Shown here: piece after piece, positions 1-9,306 of the stretch | Position numbering within the stretch: the first letter of the stretch is position 1 | Layout of the letters: each line of letters starts with the position of its first letter | NCBI RefSeq assembly: GCF_963924675.1 | Contig: NC_089222.1 | Coordinates: 434,001-498,000, forward strand | Direction: 5' to 3' | Source of the DNA: Phocoena phocoena | Lineage: Eukaryota; Chordata; Mammalia; Artiodactyla; Phocoenidae | Length of the DNA: 64,000 bases | The notes under the pieces: generated by a model | Told to the model about the DNA's origin: nothing | Database searches by the model: none | The model's input: the letters and a program-made list of their open reading frames with translations, nothing else | Position numbers and translations under genes: made by a program

Positions 1-610
1 AATGTGTGGAGCCCAGCACTTAGGGCCTGACAACCAGAAGGCCCTCATCACTGAGGGGAGGAGGCCCCAGCACGCTCCAACTGCCACCAGAGGGTCCACG
101 TCGCCAAGGCGACGTGCGCCAGCCAGGCAGGATTGACCTCACAGCAGAGGGCCCACATCATGAAAGTGTGAGCAACCCAGCCGTTAGGACCTCAGAACAG
201 AAGGCCCACACGCTCATGAGGATGGGAACCTGGCAGGAGTGCCCTCGTACCACTTAGCACGTATCAGAAAATGTGGGAACCCCGCCATTAGGGTCTGACG
301 CCAGAGGGCCTCATCACCGCGGGAAGGAGGCTCCCAGCAGGCTCCAACTGCCACCAGGGTGCCGAAGTCAACAAGGCGGGTTGTGCCAGCCAGGCAGGAG
401 TGACCTCAGAGAAGAGGGCTCACCTCACGGATGTGTGAGGAACCCAACCAGGATCAGAGTCTCACCAGAGGGCCCACATCACCAAGGGGATGGGAACCAG
501 GCAGGAGTGTCCACACACCAGTGGGGCCACATCATCAAAAGATGAGGAACCCATCACATATGGCCTCAAACCTGAGGACATACATCACCATGTGGCTGGG
601 AGTGAGGCAG
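1..610. repeat. 591-bp GC-rich satellite, end of a block (about one unit)
   Basis: This stretch is made of degenerate subrepeats of about 54 bp that share cores such as GGGCCCACATCACC, GGCAGGAGTG and CCTCACACCAG. Eleven subrepeats form a higher-order unit near 591 bp; see the longer block at 22,204-27,564. The stretch matches 26,956-27,564 with only a handful of differences. The repeat already runs at base 1, so the block continues to the left of the window. It ends near 609-611, where it joins a 1,746-bp satellite monomer through about 3 bp of shared sequence (AGG). No coding function is seen. Confidence 0.93.
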
Positions 611-1731
611 GTGTCTGGAGGGGCACATTTAACTCTAATTTCCCACCAGGAAGAGGAATTAACCAAAGGCTCAGAGTGCCGTGCTGGACCCTGATTATGG
701 CCTGAAGCAAACCTGCAGTTTTGTGGCCAGCTTACAAGGAAGCGAGTTAAGAAAGGAGCTCAGGGGCACTGTAATTCACAAACCTGCAGAGATAAATGAC
801 AGCTATTGGCAAAAATATATCAAAGTAAGTCTGCAAAGAGGACTTGAAAACGAGGCAGAATTGCAGGAATCATATTTCAAGAGGTAGATTGGAATTGCAT
901 TTAAAGCATATGAAAAGCGGCAGAACTTTGACAGTGATGCACATGGACAAAAAGTGCGTATACATTTTTCCTGAATATATTCAGGAAAAAACGCATATGA
1001 ACATTTTGGCCAACCAAGCACTCCAGCAATGGAAATCCACACTACAATGAAGTCACATTTCCCATTCGTCAAAAAGGCCATCTGAATAAAGTGTAAAAAC
1101 CAGAAACACAGGACAGGCCATGGAGAACAGGGAGCCGTGTTATGCTGATGGGCGGGATGTAAATTGCCAACAGACACTCCGGAGATGTTCATGGTGTATC
1201 CTGAAACATCTAAAAAACAAAGCTACAGAGCCTAGGGCACTTCCACTTTTGGCCCTATAGCTTAGGAAAATTAAAATCAACAAGACACAGCCAACACAAA
1301 ATTTAGGGCTGCTGTGTTTACAAGAACCCTGTGTCCAGTACAAATTAAATATCCCAGAAAGAAAAAATGGATAAAGAAGTTGTGCTACTTATGTACAACG
1401 GAATATCACTCAGCAGTGAAATCAATGTCATCAGGCCTGTAGCAGCAAATTGAGTGGATTTAATTATGATGATTCTAAGAGAAATATGTCACACAAAGAA
1501 AGATAATTATCATAAGATATCACTAATAGGGGGAGTGTAAACTTGGCTACACATAAACTGAATTACAAAACCGAACAGAGTCTCACATTTAGATAAAAAC
1601 CTTATGCTTGCTTAAGGGGAAAGTTGAGTTGGGCTGCTGTATAAAAACAGATTGAAATTAGCACACATACCATTCCATAAGCCAAATACGTAATAAACAA
1701 GACCTACTCTTTGCTCAACGAAATAGACTCA
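610..1731 (+). repeat. Diverged partial 1,746-bp satellite monomer, left flank of the low-copy block
   Basis: The stretch aligns end to end with about 1,122 bp of the regular monomer, starting at the equivalent of AGGTGTCTG and ending at the equivalent of GCTCAACGAAATGGACTC. It is clearly more diverged than monomers inside the arrays. It includes a damaged form of the mariner-type palindrome centred at 977/978, where only the inner 13 bp per arm still pair. The satellite match stops at 1,731, where an L1 fragment begins. It resumes near 6,960, after skipping about 376 bp of the monomer. The second copy lies at 27,564-28,685. Confidence 0.9.
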
Positions 1732-2462
1732 TCCATGGTGTATCACCTCACACCTATTAGAATGGGCATCATCAGAAAATCTACAAACAACAAATGCTGG
1801 AAACGGTGTGGAGATAAGGAATCCTCTTCCACTATTGTTGGGAACGTAAATTGATACAGTCACTGTGGAGAACATTATGGAGTTTCTTATAAAACTAAGA
1901 ATAGAATTACCATATGATACAGCAATCCCTCTACTGGGCATATACCCAGACAAAACCATAAATCAAAAAGAGACATTCACCACAATGTTCATTGCATCAC
2001 TATTTACACTATCCAGGAAATGGAAGCAACCTAAATGCCCACAGACAGACGAATGCATAAAGATGTGGTACATATATAAAATGGAATATTACTAAGCCAT
2101 AAAAAGGAATGAAATTGGGACATTTGTAGAGACGTTGATGGATCTAGAGACTGTCATACAGAGTGAAGTAAGTCAGAAAGAGAAAAACAAATCTTGTATA
2201 TTAATGCATATATGTGGAACCTAGAAAAATTGTACAGATGAACCGTTTTGCAAGGCAGAAATAGAGCAATACATGTATACAACAAACGTATGGACAACAA
2301 GGGGGGAAAGCTGTTGGGGATGGTGGTGGGAGGAGTTGAGATATTGGGATTGGTATGTATACATTTATATGTATAAAGTAGATAACCAAAAACAACCTGC
2401 TGTATAAAAATATAAAATTAAATTCAAAATACAAAAATAAAATTAAAAAAAGTAAAACAGAA
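1732..2462 (+). mobile_element. L1 fragment, ORF2 C-terminus and 3' UTR (5'-truncated)
   Basis: The plus strand reads as the end of an artiodactyl/cetacean L1. It starts in ORF2 at GTATCACCTCACACC and passes the C-terminal region, where 1,865-2,095 encodes residues such as LPYDTAIPLLGIYP and KQPKCPQTDE. It continues into a decayed 3' UTR and ends in an A-rich tail near 2,430-2,462. A stop follows MEYY where active elements continue, and frameshifts lie upstream. It is a dead fragment. No clear target-site duplication was found, so the ends are approximate. The second copy is at 28,686-29,416. Confidence 0.93.
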
Positions 2463-2699
2463 AAAATATTCTTCCCTTCACATACATGTATTTATATGAA
2501 TAAATTATTTCCATGCTTATATCTGTAAATACACAAAAGAGGAATAAAATCTACCTTGAACCAAAAACGAAAAAAAGATAAAAAAGAACAGAACCCACCA
2601 GTTACACAGAGGAAAACCGTTTCAGGGCACTTGCTCCAATTGCAAACAATTCTGAAGTTGGTCAGTGGTGGGGAATCATCTCCCATTCAGCCAGCATGC
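2463..2699. other. AT-rich low-copy DNA with no recognised feature
   Basis: This AT-rich stretch follows the L1 tail and grades into GC-rich DNA. No repeat family, gene or regulatory element was recognised in it. It is copied at about 29,417-29,653 with small differences. Confidence 0.5.
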
Positions 2700-3015
2700 T
2701 CCTCGCAACAAGCGTCCTCACTGCAAAGCTGGGGGACCGTGCCGAGGTATCTGTGAGTAAACGTGGGCCGAGCCCCAGGCCAGCTGCTGCTGAAATGTTC
2801 CCACCCTTCCAAGGCTAAACACCTGAATATGTACAAGGACTTGAAAACCTAGAGGAAGGGCCATGGAGCCACATGAGGGACAGCATGCCAGCCGACTTGG
2901 TGCCTGCAGGCCAGCCAGGATGGTCCTGGCCCTGGGTGCTCTTCTGGAAGCTCTCCATTTCCCTGCCTGAGATACCCCTGCTGTCCCGGCCCCCACTGCT
3001 TTCTTCCTTCCTCAC
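2700..3015 (-). other. GC-rich low-copy stretch downstream of the exon-like segment
   Basis: On the minus strand this region follows the candidate first exon that ends at 3,016. It begins with a good donor-like GTGAGG. It contains a possible acceptor (pyrimidine-rich, then TCTAG) near 2,855. Open frames cross it, but none resembles a protein I recognise. The second copy at about 29,654-29,969 is nearly identical. It may be intron or downstream exon of a captured gene fragment, or simply GC-rich non-coding DNA. Confidence 0.3.
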
Positions 3016-3218
3016 CTGTGCCCAGGGAGAAATTCCAGCGGCAGGTGTGGGTGACACATCCTCTTCTTTAGCAGGTAGCATCTTGGCAACTGCTGCAGAA
3101 AGTCCAGCAGAGCCCCACTCACACTGGGACACCCACAAAGCCGTGGCCTCTCACTCCCTCCCACCAGCCCAGCCCCGAGACTGCTGACAGGGCAGAGAAA
3201 ATGGCGTCAGGCACAGCT
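3016..3218 (-). other. Candidate first exon with a 22-codon start segment
   Basis: On the minus strand an ATG at 3,081 sits in a good context (GCCAAGATGC). It opens 22 codons, beginning MLPAKEED and ending SPWAQ, up to 3,016, where CAG|GTGAGG is a strong splice-donor match. A TATA-like box lies about 30 bp upstream of the inferred start near 3,218. The protein start was not recognised. The arrangement of promoter, short leader, ATG and donor is what a 5' end of a gene looks like, but it could be chance. In the second copy (29,970-30,172) one change inside the 22 codons is synonymous. Confidence 0.3.
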
Positions 3219-3330
3219 GCAGGGGCTCTTGCTGCCTGGAGCGGTGTTTATATTGATCTCAACCCAGGCACACCTGGGGAGGGCTGGCCGGCGCGGTCAG
3301 GCTCCCAAGCCAGCCAATAATCACCCCTCA
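3219..3330 (-). promoter_or_regulatory. Candidate minus-strand promoter: TATA-like box plus CCAAT
   Basis: Read on the minus strand, TATAAA lies at 3,252-3,247. A CCAAT box in inverse orientation lies about 65 bp upstream (CCAAT on plus at 3,314-3,318). The spacing suits a polymerase II core promoter serving the exon-like segment below it. Both boxes are kept in the second copy (30,201-30,206 and 30,269-30,273). Such short motifs occur by chance, so this is suggestive only. Confidence 0.3.
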
Positions 3331-3765
3331 GGGGCTCACAGTTGCTGAAAATGGAACTTGCTGAATTGGCCAGGTCCAAGGAACAGGTGTGGGCTCCTGA
3401 GAGTCAGGATAGACAAGGGGCTGCAGCTCTGACTTGTTTTCTAATTATATTATCTGGCCCATGAGTGGGAGACAACTTCAAGAAAACCCTCTCCTAATGA
3501 GAGGAACCCAGGGGTCAGGGAGAGGAGGGGTGGGTGGTGGTTGGAGACAGAGGCCTGGTGCCCCGGGTGCAGTGGAAGTCTCTGGAAGACCAGGTGGAGG
3601 AGACCGCACAGAGTGATGCCCAGGGTCACAGACCTGTCAGAGCTGCTGTTTGTTAGTTCAAGTCCTGCTCTGAGGTGCTCTGTGTCAGATCTGAGCGACA
3701 GGTGAGCTGGGAGTGCTCTGCAATGAGGGCTATGTGCACGGTTCCTGTGTGCCCAGCCCTGCCAA
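3331..3765. other. GC-rich low-copy DNA with no recognised feature
   Basis: No repeat family or gene was recognised in this stretch. A long minus-strand frame crosses it, but in the second copy a single change turns a CAG codon of that frame into TAG. It is therefore unlikely to be coding. Confidence 0.4.
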
Positions 3766-3980
3766 GGTACCTGCAAGGGTAGCTCTGTATCCTGGGAGGG
3801 GTCTGACCACGGGAGCCCCATGGACTGCAGAGGACCTGCCCAGGGAATCCCATATCCTGGGAGGGGCCTGAACACGAGAGCCCCGTGGGCTGGGGTGGGG
3901 GTAGGGTACCTGCCCAGGTGAGCTCCATATCCTGGGATTGGCCTGACCTCGAGAGCACCATGGGCTGCTGGAGTCCTGGT
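3766..3980. repeat. Three-copy minisatellite, unit about 65-75 bp
   Basis: Three imperfect tandem copies share TATCCTGGGA followed by GGCCTGA, GAGAGC and CCATGG-like cores. The TATCCTGG motif falls near 3,788, 3,853 and 3,928, giving spacings of 65 and 75 bp. The second copy is at 30,721-30,935. It lies just upstream of the retroviral pol remnant. Confidence 0.85.
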
Positions 3981-3984
3981 AAAG

Positions 3985-5100
3985 GATGTCAGGACAGTCA
4001 GTGAAGCCACTGAGGATATACCTCCAGTAGTTCCTAAATCCTACACCCTGCTGGTCATTCTACCAACCACCAGGACTTGGTATTCTGTATTAGTCTTCAC
4101 TGATGCCTTCTTTTGTATTCCATTAGTCCCAGAGTCACAAGAAATTTTGGCTTGTGAGTGACAGGACTCAACATACAACTAAAACAATACTTCCAGGCTG
4201 TCTTGCCCCAAGGGTTCAAAAATTCCCACACCATCTTTGGGGAAAGCTCAGCTAAAGACCTAAAAGTTCTACCTCTGGAAAAGGAAACACTCCTTCAATA
4301 TTCAGACGACATTCTGATCGCCAGCCCTACTAAGGAGGCCTCAGAACTACCAAGCCAATAAAGGATAGAAGTTGTCCACGAAAAAGCTCAAGTATCACAG
4401 ACTACGGTGACCTGCCTGGGCTTCATTCTCACAGAAGGTCGGAGAAGCCCATCCCAGGAAAGGGAAGAAACAATTTACAGCCTTACCCCTTTCTGAAACT
4501 AGAAGACAGCTTAGGGGTTCCTGGGGAAGCCAGGGTTTCCTGCCTCTGGATCCCTAACTACAGTCTACTAGCTGGGCCTCTATATGAAACACTGAAAGGA
4601 AAAGATGATGATCCTTTTGAATAGAATCCAGAAGTGGCCTTTCAAGAATGGAAAGAGCAGTCAATTCAGACCCTTGCCCTGGAACTCCCTAATTTAGCTA
4701 AACCCTTTGACCTTTACATTCCTGGTGAAAGGTGAATCGCCATTGGAGTATTAGTGCAAAAACTGGGACCACTTGAAATGGAACAATGCAAGAATGCCAT
4801 CCAGGTAGGATAAACTATGGTCACCAAGGGGCTTGGCCCACCGCCACATCTGGCCAAGATACTGGTGGTATCTGAAAACCTGGAAATCAGCAGCCCAAAA
4901 GGCCACCTCCCTTCTAAGGGAAACGGACCCCACGTGGTGATCCTAACCCCCAACCATGCCCTGAAGTTGCAGGGTTTGCTCCGTGGGCACACTGACCTCG
5001 ATTGAGGAGGCCCTCCAACTCCAACCTCCAGAGAGATAACCGGGGGCAACGGGGCACCATGACGACCCGTGTGACCATCACTTGACCTGGAGTTTCTCTC
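3985..5100 (+). pseudogene. Endogenous gammaretrovirus-like pol remnant (reverse transcriptase to RNase H region)
   Basis: Translated pieces in changing plus-strand frames follow the order of gammaretroviral Pol. First comes a fingers/palm stretch with WYSVL and DAFFCIPL near 4,076-4,130. Then comes LPQGFKNS near 4,205. The catalytic box follows at 4,299-4,310, reading YSDD where the family has YVDD. Next is a FLGKAGF-like connection segment near 4,520, then FDLYIPGE and GVLVQKLGP near 4,708-4,770. RNase H-side remnants run to about 5,000. Stops and frameshifts interrupt it throughout, so it is a dead fossil. Gag, protease and integrase were not recognised. The second copy at 30,940-32,055 shares the same main lesions, so the decay predates the duplication. 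Confidence 0.88.
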
Positions 5101-5789
5101 ATAAAACAACAAGAGTGTGTCCCAAAAGAGTAGACTACTGCTTGCAGTACTTACTGTACCCAGAGGGGAGCTAATAATCTTGGCGGGGGAACCGTATATC
5201 ATGCTGTCACCATAGAAAAGCCTACAGACACCCTGATGATGGTGGCCAATAAGACCGGCTGGACTCCTGTTTACTTCCAAAGGCTCTTGCCTCAGTGACC
5301 ATCATGATCCTTCATCACCACTGACCCTGGACTGTCTGGGAGCTGAGCGGGCAGGATCCTGACACCTGGTGCTGTTTTTACGTTAATTCAGGGGCCTAAT
5401 GGAAGAAAGCGCAGACTGTTGGTCAGAGCATCTAGGCTGGCAGAAACGGTCAGTCAGAGCATCTAGGCTGGCAGAAACGGTCAGCCTAAGGTGGCCGAAC
5501 AAATGTGGGGCGGAGTGAAACTGGACCTCACAGCGCCACTGCACATCTCCTTTCTGGACCCTTAAAGGTCATTAGAATCTATAACACTTCCAATACTGGT
5601 GCTCAGGTGGACGAGCAGGGAGGCAGGAGGCCTGGGGACAATCAACGTCACCTGGAGGCTGCTGGGGAGAAGTTCTGACCCTCGCCCACGGGTATGAAGC
5701 CTCCTAACTCAGCACTCAGCAGTTACAGAAGAAGGGTCTGCACCCGCAGCACTCCAAGAATGAGGAAAGGGACAAAAGGCAGAAGAGAA
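5101..5789 (+). other. Probable retroviral internal or 3' remnant, unassigned
   Basis: This lies between the pol remnant and LTR-like DNA, so it is probably decayed proviral sequence. No env or integrase motif was recognised. The only clear structure is a 31-bp tandem duplication at 5,422-5,483. The copy is at about 32,056-32,744. Confidence 0.4.
5422..5483. repeat. Perfect 31-bp tandem duplication
   Basis: Two identical 31-bp copies, each starting GTCAGAGCATCTAGG, lie head to tail at 5,422-5,452 and 5,453-5,483. Both copies are also present at 32,377-32,438, so the duplication arose before the large block was amplified. Confidence 0.95.
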
Positions 5790-6240
5790 GTTTGTCCCAG
5801 GCAAAGCCCCTTAAAAATGCCTGGGAGATAAAAATAGAATCTGGGCAATAAAATAAAGTCTAACCATTTTTATCCTTTGTGCTTTGTCTAATTTCAGGTG
5901 CTCCTAGTGTCCCGCATACAGAGGTTCCACACCCGGCACTTCAGACCAGATTTCCTAGAGCAGAATGGCTCGATGACACTTCAGCTCCTGGGGCCCAGTT
6001 CAGACTCCGTGACATAGAGCCTGAGCTGCAGCCAACCAGGTCCCCGAGAGCTCAGCCCCCTCCCTCCCAGTGACTCTGACAGGATCTCTACACAGCAGCC
6101 CAGCCCACAGCCCACAGGGTAGCACCTCTCCATTCTCCGATCAAAATATAAAGTTTCCTTTGCTTTTGAACCAAACTCAGTCTCGATCTATTGGCTCCAA
6201 TGACACTGGGCAGGGGGACACTTGTTGGCGTCCACTATGG
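5790..6240 (+). mobile_element. LTR-like 3' end of the endogenous retrovirus
   Basis: The stretch holds overlapping AATAAA signals at 5,847-5,857. A downstream ATATAAAGTTTCCTTTGC segment, then ACTCAGTCTCGATC and a GGGCAGGGGGAC ending, resemble the R-U5 part of a gammaretroviral LTR. It lies 3' of pol as a 3' LTR should. The boundaries and the U3 start are uncertain, and no matching 5' LTR was seen. The second copy is at about 32,745-33,195. Confidence 0.5.
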
Positions 6241-6577
6241 AGGATCAGTAACAGAAATTGAGAACATTGTAACTTCAATGAACAGATGTGTGAGCCAAAC
6301 TGTAATTAACATAGAACCGTGTATAAGGCTCGGGTAAAATAAGATGTTTCTAACACTTCCATTTGATATTTCCATCACTTTCTTATAAGCAAGTTCAGTG
6401 AAAAGGTTTGTCTTCTTTGTCAGGTCAATATTAGAGAAACAAAGTGATTTCTTTCCAAGGATGTACATCTAATAATCTTGGTTAAAGCTTCAATCTTGTT
6501 TTAAATGCTTTTGCATTGAAAATGATACCTCTCTTTCAGCTCCCCCATTTCTGAGAAGCATAAAATCTTATAATTTA
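6241..6577. other. Low-copy AT-rich DNA with no recognised feature
   Basis: No repeat family or gene was recognised. The stretch lies between LTR-like DNA and an L1 3' UTR piece. It is copied at about 33,196-33,532 with few differences. Confidence 0.4.
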
Positions 6578-6760
6578 TTATTACCAAAGGGAAATGGTAG
6601 GAGGAGGGATAAATTAACAGTTTGGGATTAACACATACACACTGCTATGTATGAAATCATCAGCAAGGAACTACTGTATAGCACAGGGAACTACACTCAA
6701 TATTTTGCAATAACCTATAAGGGGAAATGATCTGAAAAAGAATAGATATTTTTATTGACA
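6578..6760 (+). mobile_element. L1 3' UTR fragment
   Basis: This reads as the terminal part of a cetartiodactyl L1 3' UTR. It contains GGAGGGATAAATTAACAG, then TTTGGGATTAACACATACAC, then CTACTGTATAGCACAGGG and a GATCTGAAAAAGAATAG ending. It is too short and decayed to have coded for anything. The second copy is at 33,533-33,715. Confidence 0.88.
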
Positions 6761-6959
6761 TCATCCATCAATGACAGTAAAAATGGAATCTAAGGGAAGA
6801 CAGTGGTGAGTGCTTCTGACCCTGAAGACTTCAATCATCTAAAGTTTGGACTCTGCCTACTTCCCAAGGCCCTTAATGAACATATGTGTAGCCGTAGCTT
6901 AAAAAATTCCCCAGTTTGGGTTGCGGAGAGACACTGATATTTAAAATCCCCTGGTGTTC
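6761..6959. other. Transition DNA between the L1 fragment and the satellite array
   Basis: Weak resemblance to the 1,746-bp monomer may begin within this stretch (around GTGGTGAGTG near 6,804), but I cannot align it reliably by eye. Nothing else was recognised. Confidence 0.3.
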
Positions 6960-7584
6960 TCCTCACATGAATGGGACCCTTCCTACACCTAAAACATGCC
7001 TGTCACACCCAGAGGATGGTATACCGTCTGATCGGGAAAAGTTTGGAAAAGGCATCTCATCTCCTCATCTCTTGGTGCTAGGGTTCACCACTCCAGCGTC
7101 TTTACTAACAGTCTCCCCACTTGGAGATGTCAGCACTGTCAACATCCTGTTGCATACAGTTTGGAATTTGTCCAGAGGATGAAGCAGAAGGAGGAGGAAC
7201 AATGAGAGACAAGTCCTAGGTGTTCGGACAGGCACATGCCACTCTAATTTCCAATCAGGAAGACGAATTGACCAAAGGCTAGGGTTGCCCATGGAAACAG
7301 AATAGGGCTTGAGGAATCCTGATGCTTTGTGGCCAGTTCCCATAAACACAAGTTGGAAAATGGAACTCAGGGGCACTAAAATTCACGAAACTGCAGAATT
7401 GAAAATATCTATCACTGAAAAATGTCTTGAGGAAAGTCAGAGAAAAGGACTTGTAAGCAACGGAGAATGGCAGGAAAGGGATTGGAAGAGGTAGAAAGGA
7501 CTCGCCATTAAGCACAAGAAAAGGGGCTGAACATTGCCAACATTGCAGTTGGCCAAAAAGTGTGTATGCGTCTATTTCTGTATA
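6960..7584 (+). repeat. Diverged edge monomer (partial) of array 1
   Basis: It matches the monomer from the equivalent of AAGGGATTCTTCC onward, with many substitutions. It ends at a degraded palindrome centre where the left arm reads TTTCTGTATA. Together with 610-1,731 it can be read as the two halves of a single old monomer. It is copied at 33,915-34,539. Confidence 0.85.
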
Positions 7585-9306
7585 TATTCAAGAAAAGGGC
7601 ATACACTTTTTTAGCCAACCAAACAGGTGGGCACTGGAAATCAATACTACAAAACATATCACTTTGCATCAGTCAGAAGAGCCGTCCTCATAAAGTGTAA
7701 ACACCAGAAATGCAGGACAGGGCAAGGAGAAAAGGGAGCCCTGTGAGTCTTATAGTGGAAATGTATATTGCCAACGGTCACTCTGGATAAGTCTATTGTG
7801 TTTAATAAAGCATCTAAAAAATGAGCTACCGAGCACAGGGCACTTGCACTCATGGACGTATATCTTGGGAAAAACAAAAATCGAGAGGACACAGGCACCC
7901 TAATGTTAACCACCTCTCTGTTTAAAAGATCCTCGACTAGGATATAACTTAAATGTATCTGCAGAGAAAAAACGGACAGAGATGTGGTGCTTATGTAGAG
8001 TGGAATATTACTCAGCCTGGAAATCAATGAAATACGGCCAGTTATAACAACTCCAGAGGAGTTACGTGTGATCATTCGAAGTCACATAATTCAAAAAGAA
8101 AAAGACATAAGATATCACTAATACATGGAACGTTAACATGGCTACACATGAACTGAATTACAAAAGAGAAGAGGGTTTCAAATTAAGAAAACCAACTTAT
8201 GCTTCCTTAAGGGGAAAGGTGAGTTGGGGTGCTGCATAAAACCAGAGATTGAAATTAGCACAGATAACATTCCATAAGCCAAATATGTAATAGTCAAGAC
8301 CTACTCCTTGCTCAACGAAATGGACTCAACACGCCATATTCAATGCCTAAGAATATACCGGATTAGTAAGAATCTTAAAACCCAGGGACTTATATGTCTC
8401 CGTAAGAGAATCAAGCGCGTGTACAGCGGCATAAACAAAGCAGTGAAAATCCGATAAATCCCATTATCAAAATAAATTTCGAAAACAAAACACAAAGACA
8501 GTGAAATAGAGAGCAATTCTTAAATAATTCACTCAGGTCATGTGATGCAACCTGGATTTACCACATCTACACCCAGAGCTGGTTGAGACATAAGGCTGGA
8601 CACTTCAGGCTGATAGCATTGGTGAGTTTCGTTGAGCAAATGCAGACCCTTTGAAGTCATACTGCATGGTACCCATTCCATGGGTCCCAACTCTCCAGGT
8701 TCAAGGGATTCTTTCTTCAGGGAAATTCCGAGTATGGTCCACCGTGTGATTAGGAAACGATTTAAAATGCATCTCAGTTTTCGTATCCTGGTCCTCGGGT
8801 TCACCATTCCAGACGGTTTACTAACACTCTCCCAGCTTGGAGAGTCAGTGCCTTTAACCTCCTGTTTGGCACAGCTTGCAATTTCTGCGCAAGATGTACA
8901 GGAATAGGGAGAACCAATGAGAGACTAGCTATAGGTGTCTGCACGGGCAAATGTAAGGCTCATTTCCCACCAGGAAGAGGAATTAACCAAAGGCTCAGCG
9001 TGCCCTGCCGGAAACAGATTAGGGCCTGAAGCAATCCTGCGGTTTTGTGCCCAGCTCACAAGAAAGCGAGTTGAAGAAAGGAGCTCAGGGGCACTGTAAT
9101 TAACAAACATGCAGAGTTATAAATGACAGCTATCCTCCAAAAATATATTGAAGTAAGCCTGCGAAGGGGACTTGAAAGCGGGGCAGAATTTCAGGAAAAC
9201 GATTGCAGGGCGTAGACTGGAATTGCCCTGAAAGCATAGGAAAAGAGGCAGAACGTCGAAAATGGTGCACTTGGCCAAAAAGTGCGTATGCATTTTTTCC
9301 TGAATA
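7585..9306 (+). repeat. Satellite monomer, 1,722 bp, transition from edge to core type
   Basis: The first part (to about 8,375) is edge-type sequence that pairs at high identity with 34,540-35,330. The rest looks like ordinary array sequence. The palindrome at its right end has an inner 20-bp arm with a single mismatch. Confidence 0.9.

Noticed and set aside
3450..4010. Long minus-strand open frame (186 codons)
   Set aside because: It runs through a minisatellite and into retroviral DNA. In the second copy one substitution near 30,780 creates a stop, and no family resemblance was seen.
4714..5280. Minus-strand 188-codon open frame
   Set aside because: It is antisense to the pol remnant on the plus strand. 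It is open in both copies only because they are near-identical.
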